DNA of 7,439 nt from Aminidesulfovibrio sp040307135 (lineage in GTDB: Bacteria > Desulfobacterota > Desulfovibrionia > Desulfovibrionales > Desulfovibrionaceae). The DNA is taken from positions 1 through 7,439 of the forward strand of contig JAWRKD010000043.1 in the NCBI GenBank assembly GCA_040307135.1, read 5' to 3'. Position numbers and translations under genes: made by a program. The notes under the pieces were generated by a model that saw only the letters and a program-made list of their open reading frames with translations, ran no database searches and was not told the origin of the DNA. Positions 1 through 5,471 of the stretch are shown piece after piece; position 1 is the stretch's first letter; every line of letters starts with the position of its first letter.

Positions 1-807
1 GCCTCGGCCTCCGAGGAGCTCTCGGCCCAGATCGAGCAGTCCAGCCGCGGCTCCGAGGAACAGCGCAACCGCACCGGCGAGGCGGCCACGGCCATGGAGG
101 AGATGAACGCCACGGTCATGGAGGTGGCCAAGAGCGCCTCCACCGCGGCCGAGCTGGCGGACAAGGCCAAGGCCAAGGCCCAGGAGGGCGAGAAGCTGGT
201 GGACGACGTGGTCTCCACCGTGACGCACATCAACGAGCAGGCCGAGGTGCTCAAGAAGGACATGACCGAGCTGGGCCACCAGGCCGAGGGCATCGGCCAG
301 ATCATGAACGTCATCGCGGACATCGCGGACCAGACCAACCTCCTGGCCCTGAACGCGGCCATCGAGGCGGCCCGGGCCGGCGACGCGGGCCGCGGCTTCG
401 CCGTGGTGGCCGACGAGGTGCGCAAGCTGGCGGAAAAGACCATGAACGCCACCAACGAGGTGGGGGCCTACATCCGCGCGGTGCAGGAAAGCGCGCACAA
501 GAACATCCAGGGCACCGAGGCCACCACCAAGGCCATCGCCGCCAGCACCGAGATGGCGGGCAAGTCCGGCACGGCCCTGCGTGAGATCGTGGACATGGTG
601 GAAAAGACCGCGGACCAGGTGCGCGGCATCGCCACGGCCAGCGAGGAGCAGTCCGCGGCCAGCGAGGAGATCAGCCGCACCACCGAGGACATCAACCGCA
701 TCGCGGGCGAAACCGCCGAGGCCATGACCCAGTCGGCCCAGGCCGTGAGCGACCTGGCCCGGCTGGCCCAGGAGCTGAAGACCATCATCAACAACATGCA
801 GGAGTAG
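1..807 (+). CDS. Methyl-accepting chemotaxis protein, C-terminal signalling domain (5' truncated by window edge)
   Basis: The reading frame is open from base 1, so the start, the sensor domain and any membrane segments lie outside the window; 268 residues are visible. They form the alpha-helical cytoplasmic domain of a chemoreceptor, which couples to CheA and CheW and controls flagellar rotation. The diagnostic hairpin tip lies at about visible residues 98-147: ADIADQTNLLALNAAIEAAR, then GDAGRGFAVVADEVRKLAEK. The flanking helices are rich in Ala, Glu, Gln and Ser, as in the methylation helices; one stretch reads TASEEQSAASEEIS. The protein ends in INNMQE, so the C-terminal pentapeptide that tethers CheR and CheB in some receptors is absent. 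A strong terminator follows 30 bases after the stop. The family is certain; the ligand cannot be known from this part. Confidence 0.96.
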   Translation, partial: ASASEELSAQIEQSSRGSEEQRNRTGEAATAMEEMNATVMEVAKSASTAAELADKAKAKAQEGEKLVDDVVSTVTHINEQAEVLKKDMTELGHQAEGIGQIMNVIADIADQTNLLALNAAIEAARAGDAGRGFAVVADEVRKLAEKTMNATNEVGAYIRAVQESAHKNIQGTEATTKAIAASTEMAGKSGTALREIVDMVEKTADQVRGIATASEEQSAASEEISRTTEDINRIAGETAEAMTQSAQAVSDLARLAQELKTIINNMQE

Positions 808-837
808 GCCGCAACCTGCAGGACTCCGGACAAGAAA

Positions 838-867
838 GAGGCGGGCCTCGGCCCGCCTCTTTTTTTT
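838..867 (+). terminator. Intrinsic terminator of the chemoreceptor gene
   Basis: A perfect 9-bp GC-rich stem (GAGGCGGGC at 838-846 with GCCCGCCTC at 851-859) closes a CTCG loop and is followed by eight T (860-867). It lies 30 bases after the chemoreceptor stop and just before the end of the convergent sir2-type gene. On the minus strand the tract after the stem is only TTTCTTG, so it may also stop transcripts from that side, less efficiently. Confidence 0.93.
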
Positions 868-876
868 CGCCGCGGC

Positions 877-1620
877 CTAGGCCAGCAGCAGCCGCGCCAG
901 TTCCGCCAGCGCGGCCCCGGCCGGGGCCTGCACGAACACGTCCGTGATGCGGCGGGTGAACTGCGAGGGGGCCACGTTCACCTCCACCACCACGGCCCCG
1001 TGGCGGTGCGCCTCCTCGGGCACGTAGGCCGCGGGCAGGACCTCGCCCGTGCTGCCCACCACCAGGCAGGCGTCGCAGAACTTGGCCAGGGCCATGGACG
1101 CGGCCTGGGCCTCGGCCGGAATGGCCTCGCCGAAAAAGATGATGTCCGGCTTGAGCACCCCGCCGCAGGCCGGGCACTTCGGCGGCAGCGTGGAGAGGTC
1201 GATTCCGGCCACGGGCATGGTCCGGTCGCAGGCCAGGCAGCGCAGACGCCGGGTGTTGCCGTGGAACTCATAGACCACGCGGCTGCCCGCGGCCTGGTGC
1301 AGGCCGTCGATGTTCTGGGTCACCACGCCGAGCACCCGGTCGGCCCGCTCCAGCCCGGCCAGGGCCAGGTGCGCGGCGTTGGGCTCGGCCCGGCCCAGGG
1401 TGTCGAAGAAGAGTTCCTTGATGAGCGCCCAGGACCCGGCCGGGTCCGCGTGGAAGGCCGCGATCTCGAAGCGCGCCGGGTCCACCCTGCTCCACAGCCC
1501 GCCCGGGCCGCGGAACGGCGCGATGCCGCTCTCCACCGAGATGCCCGCGCCGGTGAAGGCCATGATGCGCCTGCCCTTGAGGGCCTGGGCCGCCTGCTCA
1601 AGCTGCCGCGGATCACGCAT
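877..1620 (-). CDS. Sir2-family NAD-dependent protein deacylase (sirtuin)
   Basis: Sirtuins remove acyl groups from lysines, using NAD and releasing nicotinamide and O-acyl-ADP-ribose; a cytoplasmic protein is expected. The 247 residues match the usual length. Visible motifs are GAGIS (24-28), GIAPFRG (32-38), TQNID (101-105), catalytic His120 in FHGN, zinc cysteines at 128, 131, 149 and 152, FFGE (162-165), a GSTGEVLPAA loop and VEVN. The ATG at 1620 is chosen because AGGAGG lies six bases upstream and the family's N-terminal helix follows; the frame stays open upstream to 1725 without family sequence. The C-terminal loop resembles E. coli CobB, but the Tyr-x-x-Arg pair of desuccinylases is not visible in the matching region (SWALIKELF), so deacetylation is the safer guess. 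It is 145 bases downstream of trxC and may be co-transcribed with it. Confidence 0.95.
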   Translation of the reverse strand: MRDPRQLEQAAQALKGRRIMAFTGAGISVESGIAPFRGPGGLWSRVDPARFEIAAFHADPAGSWALIKELFFDTLGRAEPNAAHLALAGLERADRVLGVVTQNIDGLHQAAGSRVVYEFHGNTRRLRCLACDRTMPVAGIDLSTLPPKCPACGGVLKPDIIFFGEAIPAEAQAASMALAKFCDACLVVGSTGEVLPAAYVPEEAHRHGAVVVEVNVAPSQFTRRITDVFVQAPAGAALAELARLLLA

Positions 1621-1765
1621 GCGCGCCTCCTGGTCCGGGCTTAGCACCCGGGCCGGAGGCGCACAAGCTGCGGGCGGGGCCGTGGATTTCAACGATTCGC
1701 CCCCGGCTGCGAAACGCGACGACACGGCGCGTTGCCCGCCTTCCCCGCGAACCCGGCGAAGCCGG

Positions 1766-2200
1766 TCAGCGGTTCGCCAGCTGCTGGCGGACCCAGGCCA
1801 CGATCTGCTGCGCGGGCATGGCCCCGGACTGCCGCGCCGTTTCCCGGCCGCCCTGGAACAGGACCAGGGTGGGAATGGACTGGACCCCGAGGCGGGCGCC
1901 CAGGGCCTGGTGCTCCTCGGTGTTCACCTTGCCGAGCCGCAGGCCCGGCCCCAGGAGCGCGGCGGCCTGCTCGAAGGCCGGGGCCATCATGCGGCAGGGG
2001 CCGCACCAGGGGGCCCAGAAATCCACGAGCAGGGGCAGGCCGTCGCGGGTCAGGAAGCGTTCGAACGAGGCCGGGTCCAGGTGCAGGGGGGCGTGGCCGC
2101 CCGCCAGGGGCAGGCCGCACTTGCCGCACACGGCCTGGGCCAGCCGGGCCGGGTCGGCGCGGTTCACCGCGAAACAGGTGGGGCAGACGAGGGTGTTCAT
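1766..2200 (-). CDS. trxC: Thioredoxin 2 (zinc-ribbon thioredoxin)
   Basis: This is a cytoplasmic protein-disulfide reductase. The 144 residues show an N-terminal zinc ribbon (Cys6, Cys9, Cys25, Cys28 in CPTC and CGKC) followed by a thioredoxin fold. That fold has the FWAPWCGPC active site at 61-69, KVNTEE (91-96) and the cis-proline motif SIPT with Pro110. This architecture and the start MNTLVCPTC match E. coli TrxC, whose zinc centre is linked to oxidative-stress tolerance. The ATG at 2200 is chosen from that match. In-frame GTG at 2218 and ATG at 2212 would add six or four residues, and none of the three starts has a clear Shine-Dalgarno sequence. A minor doubt is therefore the exact start. 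The sir2-type gene lies downstream on the same strand, and a repeat-rich gap separates trxC from the ChaN gene. Confidence 0.95.
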   Translation of the reverse strand: MNTLVCPTCFAVNRADPARLAQAVCGKCGLPLAGGHAPLHLDPASFERFLTRDGLPLLVDFWAPWCGPCRMMAPAFEQAAALLGPGLRLGKVNTEEHQALGARLGVQSIPTLVLFQGGRETARQSGAMPAQQIVAWVRQQLANR

Positions 2201-2278
2201 GAGCGGAAACATAAGCACGCCAAGGCAGGGAGCAAGACATTGCCCGGCGGTTCACAAGGCGTGGGAGCGAGCCCTTTT

Positions 2279-2296
2279 CCCTGCCTTTCCGTGAAC
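2279..2296. repeat. 18-bp dispersed repeat, copy 1
   Basis: CCCTGCCTTTCCGTGAAC occurs here and, identically, at 3981-3998. In both places it lies 30-45 bases before a hairpin of the family described at 2468 and 4040. A degraded relative at about 1735-1752 (GCCCGCCTTCCCCGCGAAC) follows the trxC stop; it shares the next block, GAACCCGGCGAAGCCGG, at 1749-1765 and 2293-2309. Confidence 0.8.
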
Positions 2297-2304
2297 CCGG
2301 CGAA

Positions 2305-2352
2305 GCCGGACCGGCGCGTATCCAGACGGACGCGGGGGTTTGGCCCTTTTTT
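2305..2352. repeat. Hairpin-family member 1, terminator-like on the plus strand
   Basis: The left arm (from 2305, GCCGGACC, then CGCGT) can pair with the right arm (ACGCG, then GGTTTGGC, ending at 2344), with some G-U pairs and a loop at about 2320-2329. It is followed by CC and six T (2347-2352). The right arm is nearly identical to that of the hairpin at 2468-2525, but the loop and left arm differ. No plus-strand transcript is known to need a terminator here. Confidence 0.6.
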
Positions 2353-2384
2353 CAGCAACGCCGCGAGCGCGGAATTTTCAGCGC
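2330..2384. repeat. 55-bp direct repeat, copy 1
   Basis: This block matches 2502-2556 at 54 of 55 positions (G at 2335 versus A at 2507), at an offset of 172 bases. It holds the right arm of a hairpin with six T, then the palindrome CCGCGAGCGCGG and an AATTTTCAGCGC tail. Confidence 0.93.
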
Positions 2385-2467
2385 CCTCCCCAAAGGGCCG
2401 CCCAGCAACTCCGGCCAGGAGCGCAGCGGCTTCCCGGGAGCGCTCAAAAAACGCGAGCGCAAGGCGC

Positions 2468-2525
2468 GAAAAAAGGCCAAGCCCGACGCGTAGTATGACC
2501 TACGCGAGGGTTTGGCCCTTTTTTC
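2468..2525 (-). terminator. Bidirectional hairpin terminator of the ChaN-domain lipoprotein gene
   Basis: Two 26-base arms (2468-2493 and 2500-2525) pair almost completely around the loop TATGAC (2494-2499). Read on the minus strand, the structure follows the ChaN gene stop by about 25 bases and its last arm ends in GGCC followed by six T (complement of 2469-2474). The plus strand also ends in six T. It is homologous to the hairpin at 4040-4102: the shared block begins at GCTCAA (2442 and 4019) and runs through the arms. Between the two copies the stem base pair T-A is replaced by C-G, so pairing is conserved. Confidence 0.9.
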
Positions 2526-2556
2526 AGCAACGCCGCGAGCGCGGAATTTTCAGCGC
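2502..2556. repeat. 55-bp direct repeat, copy 2, overlapping the ChaN gene stop codon
   Basis: This is the partner of 2330-2384 with one mismatch. Its right end covers the stop codon (2550-2552) and the preceding bases of the ChaN-domain gene, and its left part is the right arm of that gene's terminator. Copy 1 therefore probably arose by duplication of the 3' end of this gene. Confidence 0.93.
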
Positions 2557-3689
2557 TCCCCCAGCTTGCCCAAGTCTATCGTCAGCGTCTCCTTGTCCCG
2601 CCGCACCTTGACCACCAGCGGGGCGCCGTCCTTGTAGGCCTTGGCCCCGGCCAGGTGCAGGTCCGTGAGGGAGTCGAGCTCCCGGCCGCGGATGGAGACC
2701 ATGCGGTCGCCGGGCCGCAGTCCGGCCTGGTCTGCGCGCGAGCCGCGCTCCACCTGCGCCACCTTGAGCCCGTCGCGGGTCTCTTCCAGGACCATGCCCA
2801 TGCGCGAGACATAGACGTTGGGGCAGAAGTAGAAGACGTCGGCCGCGCCGGGCTCGAAGCCCTCCACCCCGCGCCAGGGCGTGACGGCCAGGACCTTGGC
2901 CCCGTGGTCCAGGGTGTCCAGGCGCTGGGCCACGCCCCAGCCGAAGTCCACGTGGCCCGAGCCCGCCACCACGACCACGGGCCGCTTCCAGGCCGTGCGC
3001 GCCCAGTGCGCCCGGGTGGCCATCTGGGTGTCCCACAGGCTCTGGACCAGGAAGAAGCGCTCCACCTGGGCCGGGTCCGTGACGTCGCGGCCCTCGTGCC
3101 GGAACATGACCTCCTTGAGGAAGCCCTCCTGTTCCGCTGGCTGGCGGATGATGTGGGCCGGGATCATGCCGCGCTCGTCGTCGGTGAGGACGTCCAGGCC
3201 CTCGCGCGAGACCTTGCGCACGATCTGGGGCGGGGCGTTGAGCCCCACCACGGGCAAATGGTGCTGCCGCGCCACCTGGAACAGGCCGCGGTAGAGCTCG
3301 AAGGTGTAGCCCCAGCGCTCGTCCCAGTCCAGGCGCTGCTCCAGGTCGTCCACGCCGATCCTGCCCGCGTTGAAGGCGTCCAGCACGCCCTGGCGGTCGT
3401 CGGCCACCATCTCCAGGCCCAGGACCGGGGGATTGGGACCCGTGGCCAGGGCGCGCAGCAGCTCCTGCTCCACGGCGTGGTCGCAGGCGCTCTTGTGGCT
3501 TTCGCCGATGAGGATGTAGTCCGCGTCCCTGGCCTGTTCCAGGACCTGGGCCAGGGTCAGGCGCGCGCCGTCCTTGGCGATGAAGTCCCCGGCCACGGGC
3601 ACGAAGGTCACGCCCAGGGGCTGGGGTTCGCGGGCGGCGCAGGCCGAAAGGAGCAGCGCGCAGAAGAGCAGGGGCAGCAGGCGGTTCAT
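2550..3689 (-). CDS. ChaN-domain (heme-binding type) lipoprotein with C-terminal PDZ domain
   Basis: The 379-residue protein begins with a lipoprotein signal, MNRLLPLLFCALLLSAC, with a lipobox LSAC and Cys17 as the predicted lipid-anchored residue. It should therefore sit on a membrane facing the periplasm. Residues about 40-275 form a ChaN (Cofac_haem_bdg) domain with IGESHKS (61-67), LGLEM (90-94), a WDERWGY segment and AGSGHVDFGWG (242-252). Campylobacter ChaN binds heme and the family is linked to iron uptake; heme binding here is inferred. Residues about 296-372 form a PDZ domain with the carboxylate-loop region GLRPGDRMVSI (323-333). Plain ChaN proteins lack the PDZ, so this is a fused architecture. 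The ATG at 3689 has GGAGA upstream and gives an ideal signal peptide. The small exported-protein gene lies 58 bases upstream. Confidence 0.92.
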   Translation of the reverse strand: MNRLLPLLFCALLLSACAAREPQPLGVTFVPVAGDFIAKDGARLTLAQVLEQARDADYILIGESHKSACDHAVEQELLRALATGPNPPVLGLEMVADDRQGVLDAFNAGRIGVDDLEQRLDWDERWGYTFELYRGLFQVARQHHLPVVGLNAPPQIVRKVSREGLDVLTDDERGMIPAHIIRQPAEQEGFLKEVMFRHEGRDVTDPAQVERFFLVQSLWDTQMATRAHWARTAWKRPVVVVAGSGHVDFGWGVAQRLDTLDHGAKVLAVTPWRGVEGFEPGAADVFYFCPNVYVSRMGMVLEETRDGLKVAQVERGSRADQAGLRPGDRMVSIRGRELDSLTDLHLAGAKAYKDGAPLVVKVRRDKETLTIDLGKLGER

Positions 3690-3709
3690 GGGGTTTCTCC
3701 GTGAGATGC

Positions 3710-3738
3710 ACTATAAGCCCGAACCCGGCCCAATGAAA
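3710..3738 (-). promoter_or_regulatory. Possible sigma-70 promoter of the ChaN-domain gene
   Basis: On the minus strand a good -10 (TATAGT, complement of 3710-3715) lies 17 bases after a weak -35 (TTTCAT, complement of 3733-3738). The ribosome-binding GGAGA and the ATG at 3689 follow. The whole segment resembles the upstream region of the neighbouring small gene. It lies in the 58-base gap, so the lipoprotein gene may have its own transcript. Confidence 0.45.
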
Positions 3739-3747
3739 GAGGGCGGA

Positions 3748-3891
3748 TCACGGGGCGGCGGCGAAGGCCGCCTCGATCTCCAGGCGCGCGGCCTTGGGGC
3801 TGTTCACGGCCGTGTTTCCGGCCCGGGCCGGGGCGGCCAGCAGGATCAGGACCGCGGCGAGGGGCAGCATGCGGCGGAGCGGACGGCTCAT
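3748..3891 (-). CDS. Small exported protein of unknown function (47 aa)
   Basis: I do not recognise this protein. It begins MSRPLRRMLPLAAVLILLAA followed by PARAGN: a basic N-region, a hydrophobic core and an Ala-x-Ala site after about residue 24. The mature part would be only about 23 residues (NTAVNSPKAARLEIEAAFAA, then P). The ATG at 3891 is supported by GGAGGA six bases upstream, the strongest ribosome-binding site in this part of the window, and by a possible promoter. It lies 58 bases upstream of the ChaN/PDZ lipoprotein gene on the same strand and could be co-transcribed with it. It may be a genuine small periplasmic protein or the remnant of a longer secreted protein whose 3' part has been lost; nothing in the other frames resumes a recognisable protein. 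Confidence 0.6.
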   Translation of the reverse strand: MSRPLRRMLPLAAVLILLAAPARAGNTAVNSPKAARLEIEAAFAAAP

Positions 3892-3911
3892 GGCGATTCC
3901 TCCGTGGCCGC

Positions 3912-3939
3912 ATCCTATGTCTGGTCCCGGCCCATGAAA
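3912..3939 (-). promoter_or_regulatory. Possible promoter of the small exported protein gene
   Basis: On the minus strand TAGGAT (complement of 3912-3917) lies 16 bases after TTTCAT (complement of 3934-3939). The match to sigma-70 consensus is modest. Support comes from the resemblance to the region at 3710-3738: TTTCAT, GGGCCGGG, the TAG-containing -10 region, TGC and CACGGA are shared in the same order. Confidence 0.35.
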
Positions 3940-3980
3940 AGGGGGTCGTGGGCCGGTTCCAGGCAACGGCGCAACCTCTC

Positions 3981-3998
3981 CCCTGCCTTTCCGTGAAC
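3981..3998. repeat. 18-bp dispersed repeat, copy 2
   Basis: Identical to 2279-2296 and placed 41 bases before the hairpin at 4040-4102, mirroring the arrangement of copy 1. On the minus strand it reads GTTCACGGAAAGGCAGGG. Confidence 0.8.
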
Positions 3999-4039
3999 GT
4001 CCCGGAGGGACGCAGGCCGCTCAAGAACCGCGTCCGCCA

Positions 4040-4102
4040 GATGCGAAAAAAGCCGGACCCGATGGCGCAGAATGACCTGCGCGAGGGTCCGGCCTTTGCA
4101 TC
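4040..4102 (-). terminator. Hairpin terminator of the PaaK-like ligase gene, repeat-family member
   Basis: The arms 4040-4070 and 4077-4102 pair around the loop AATGAC (4071-4076), with an inner stem GCGCAG/CTGCGC, then a GGACCC/GGGTCC block and an outer GATGC/GCATC clamp. On the minus strand the structure starts 34 bases after the ligase stop, and the core stem ends GGGTCCGGC followed by six T. It aligns along its full length with 2442-2525 from GCTCAA onward, with substitutions on both sides of the stem that keep pairing. Confidence 0.88.
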
Positions 4103-4136
4103 GCAACGCACTCGCCGGGGAACTTCCAGCGGCCCG

Positions 4137-5402
4137 CTAGTCCCAGTTGCGCTTGTCCTCGATGGGCTTGATCTGCGGCGGCAGGGAGCCCGGGGCCAGG
4201 ACCTTGAGCATGGGCCGCAGCTTGATCTTCTCGCGGAAGGAGTGCAGCAGCTCGTCCTCGCGCTTGAAGTTGCCGGCCTCGATGGACAGGACCATCTCGT
4301 CGATGCCGCCGGGGTTGGTGACCTCGATCTGCCAGCGCTTGACCTCCTCGAAGCGGGCCATGACCTGCTCCACCTGGTGCGGATACACGAACATGCCCTT
4401 GATGCGGGCCGTGGTGTCCACGCGGCCCACGATGGAGCCCAGGCGCGGGCTGGAGCGGCCGCACTGGCAGGGCGCGGAGTCGATGTAGCCCAGGTCGCCG
4501 GTGGCCAGGCGGATGAGGGGGTAGGTCTTGTTGAAGGCCGTGACCACGATCTCGCCCACCTCGCCTTCCTTGAGCGGGATGCCGGTGTCGGGGTGGCAGA
4601 TCTCCACGAAGGCGCGGTTGGAGAGGTGCAGGCCGTTCTTGTGGAAGCACTCGTAGCCGATGCAGCCCACGTCGGCCGTGCCGTAGCCCTGGCGCATGAT
4701 GCAGTCGAACTTCTTTTCGAGCGTGTTGCGCATCTTCTCGGAGAACTTCTCGCCCGTGACGAAGCAGACCTCCAGGAAGAGGTCCTTGCGCAGGGAAAGC
4801 CCCATCTCCTCGGCCTTCTGGGCCAGGTGCATGAGGTAGCTGGGCGTGCCCACGTAGCCGGTGACGCGCAGCTTCTGCATGATCTCGATCTGGTTCGTGG
4901 TGTTGCCGGGACCCGCGGGCATGACCGCGCAGGCCAGGTTCTTGAGCGGCTCCTCGAACATGAGGCCGGCCGGGGCCAGGTGGTAGTTGAAGGTCACCTG
5001 CACCAGGTCGCCGGAGCGGAAGCCGCAGGCGTAGAAGCCCTCGGTCCAGCCCCAGTAGTCGTCGTGGCGGTCTTCGGGGTCGAAGATCGGGCCGGGCGAG
5101 AGGAACACGCGGCGCAGTTCGCCCAGGTCCTTGGTGAGCAGGCCGCCCAGGCGCGGTCCCATGCTCTGGAGGAAGATGAGCTCCTTTTTCTTGATGATGG
5201 GGATGTGCTTGAGGTCCGTGAGGGTCTTGAACTTGTCCACGTTGAACTGGGCGCGGTCGAAGCGTTTCTTCACGTCCTCGGAATACCGGTAGGCGTAGGA
5301 GAGGAGTTCCTTGAGCTGGAGCTGGTAGTATTGGCGGCGCTCGGATTCGTCGAGCACCTCGCGGCGGCTGTAGATGCCTTCGGTTCTGTCCTTGCGGGTC
5401 AT
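4137..5402 (-). CDS. Phenylacetate-CoA ligase-like adenylate-forming enzyme (PaaK family, atypical)
   Basis: PaaK enzymes join an aryl acid to CoA through an acyl-adenylate, using ATP, in the cytoplasm. The 421 residues are close to the usual 430 or so. Family signatures are a TGYVGTPSYL segment (181-190), VTGEKFSE (215-222), QGYGTADVG (238-246), ATGDLG (300-305), the Cys pair in CQCGR (312-316), GRVD (326-329) and KGMFVYPHQVE (335-345), followed by the small C-terminal domain. The Ser/Thr/Gly-rich ATP loop of classical PaaK (SSGTTGxPT) is replaced by LSPGPIFDPE at 101-110. The ATG at 5402 has AAGGAG five bases upstream and a plausible promoter. In Desulfovibrio relatives such ligases often accompany indolepyruvate ferredoxin oxidoreductase, which would suggest aromatic amino-acid catabolism, but that gene is not in this window. 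The substrate is unknown. Confidence 0.88.
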   Translation of the reverse strand: MTRKDRTEGIYSRREVLDESERRQYYQLQLKELLSYAYRYSEDVKKRFDRAQFNVDKFKTLTDLKHIPIIKKKELIFLQSMGPRLGGLLTKDLGELRRVFLSPGPIFDPEDRHDDYWGWTEGFYACGFRSGDLVQVTFNYHLAPAGLMFEEPLKNLACAVMPAGPGNTTNQIEIMQKLRVTGYVGTPSYLMHLAQKAEEMGLSLRKDLFLEVCFVTGEKFSEKMRNTLEKKFDCIMRQGYGTADVGCIGYECFHKNGLHLSNRAFVEICHPDTGIPLKEGEVGEIVVTAFNKTYPLIRLATGDLGYIDSAPCQCGRSSPRLGSIVGRVDTTARIKGMFVYPHQVEQVMARFEEVKRWQIEVTNPGGIDEMVLSIEAGNFKREDELLHSFREKIKLRPMLKVLAPGSLPPQIKPIEDKRNWD

Positions 5403-5442
5403 AACGTCTCCTTAATACAGGCTTTTTTGAGTCCGGAGCGGC

Positions 5443-5471
5443 ATCCTAGCACAGGAAAAAAAACCTGGCAA
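5443..5471 (-). promoter_or_regulatory. Sigma-70-type promoter of the PaaK-like ligase gene
   Basis: On the minus strand TTGCCA (complement of 5466-5471) and TAGGAT (complement of 5443-5448) are separated by 17 bases, and the -10 is preceded by TGC. The predicted start at about 5436 gives a leader of roughly 34 bases ending in AAGGAG. The AT-rich block directly upstream could act as an UP element. Confidence 0.6.

Larger units (their letters stand above)
2219..2549. other. 331-bp intergenic stretch made mostly of repeats and hairpins
   Basis: No protein gene is credible here. The stretch holds, in order: a 10-bp inverted pair (AAGGCAGGGA at 2222-2231 with TCCCTGCCTT at 2278-2287) just upstream of trxC; one copy of the 18-bp dispersed repeat (2279-2296); a CCGGC-GAA-GCCGG mini-hairpin (2297-2309); a first terminator-like hairpin (2305-2352); the first copy of a 55-bp direct repeat (2330-2384); and a second, larger hairpin (2468-2525) serving as the terminator of the ChaN gene. 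Confidence 0.85.
3892..4136. other. 245-bp intergenic stretch between the small exported protein gene and the ligase gene
   Basis: It contains the possible promoter of the small gene, the second copy of the 18-bp repeat (3981-3998), a CGTCCCGGAGGGACG inverted repeat at about 3998-4012, and the hairpin terminator of the ligase gene. No additional gene is supported. Confidence 0.8.

Noticed and set aside
1621..1725. N-terminal extension of the sirtuin gene
   Set aside because: The frame is open, but the extra 35 residues are low-complexity and AGGAGG stands directly before the ATG at 1620.
2201..2240. A trxC promoter with TATGTT as -10
   Set aside because: The -35 match is poor (TTGCTC) and the transcript would begin almost at the start codon.
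1310..2611. A 433-codon plus-strand open frame covering sir2-type and trxC genes
   Set aside because: It is antisense to two clearly recognisable genes and rich in Arg, Gly, Pro and Ala, as expected for the shadow of GC-rich coding DNA. It has no recognisable motif.
2524..3711. Minus-strand 395-codon frame overlapping the ChaN gene in another frame
   Set aside because: The sequence is Arg/Gly/Pro-rich low-complexity, while the frame at 2550-3689 has a lipobox, a ChaN domain and a PDZ domain.
3690..4111. A longer protein from joining the small exported ORF with other minus-strand frames (frameshift hypothesis)
   Set aside because: The overlapping 141-codon frame is Arg/Pro-rich, has no domain, and runs through the terminator hairpin, so no frameshifted gene is evident.
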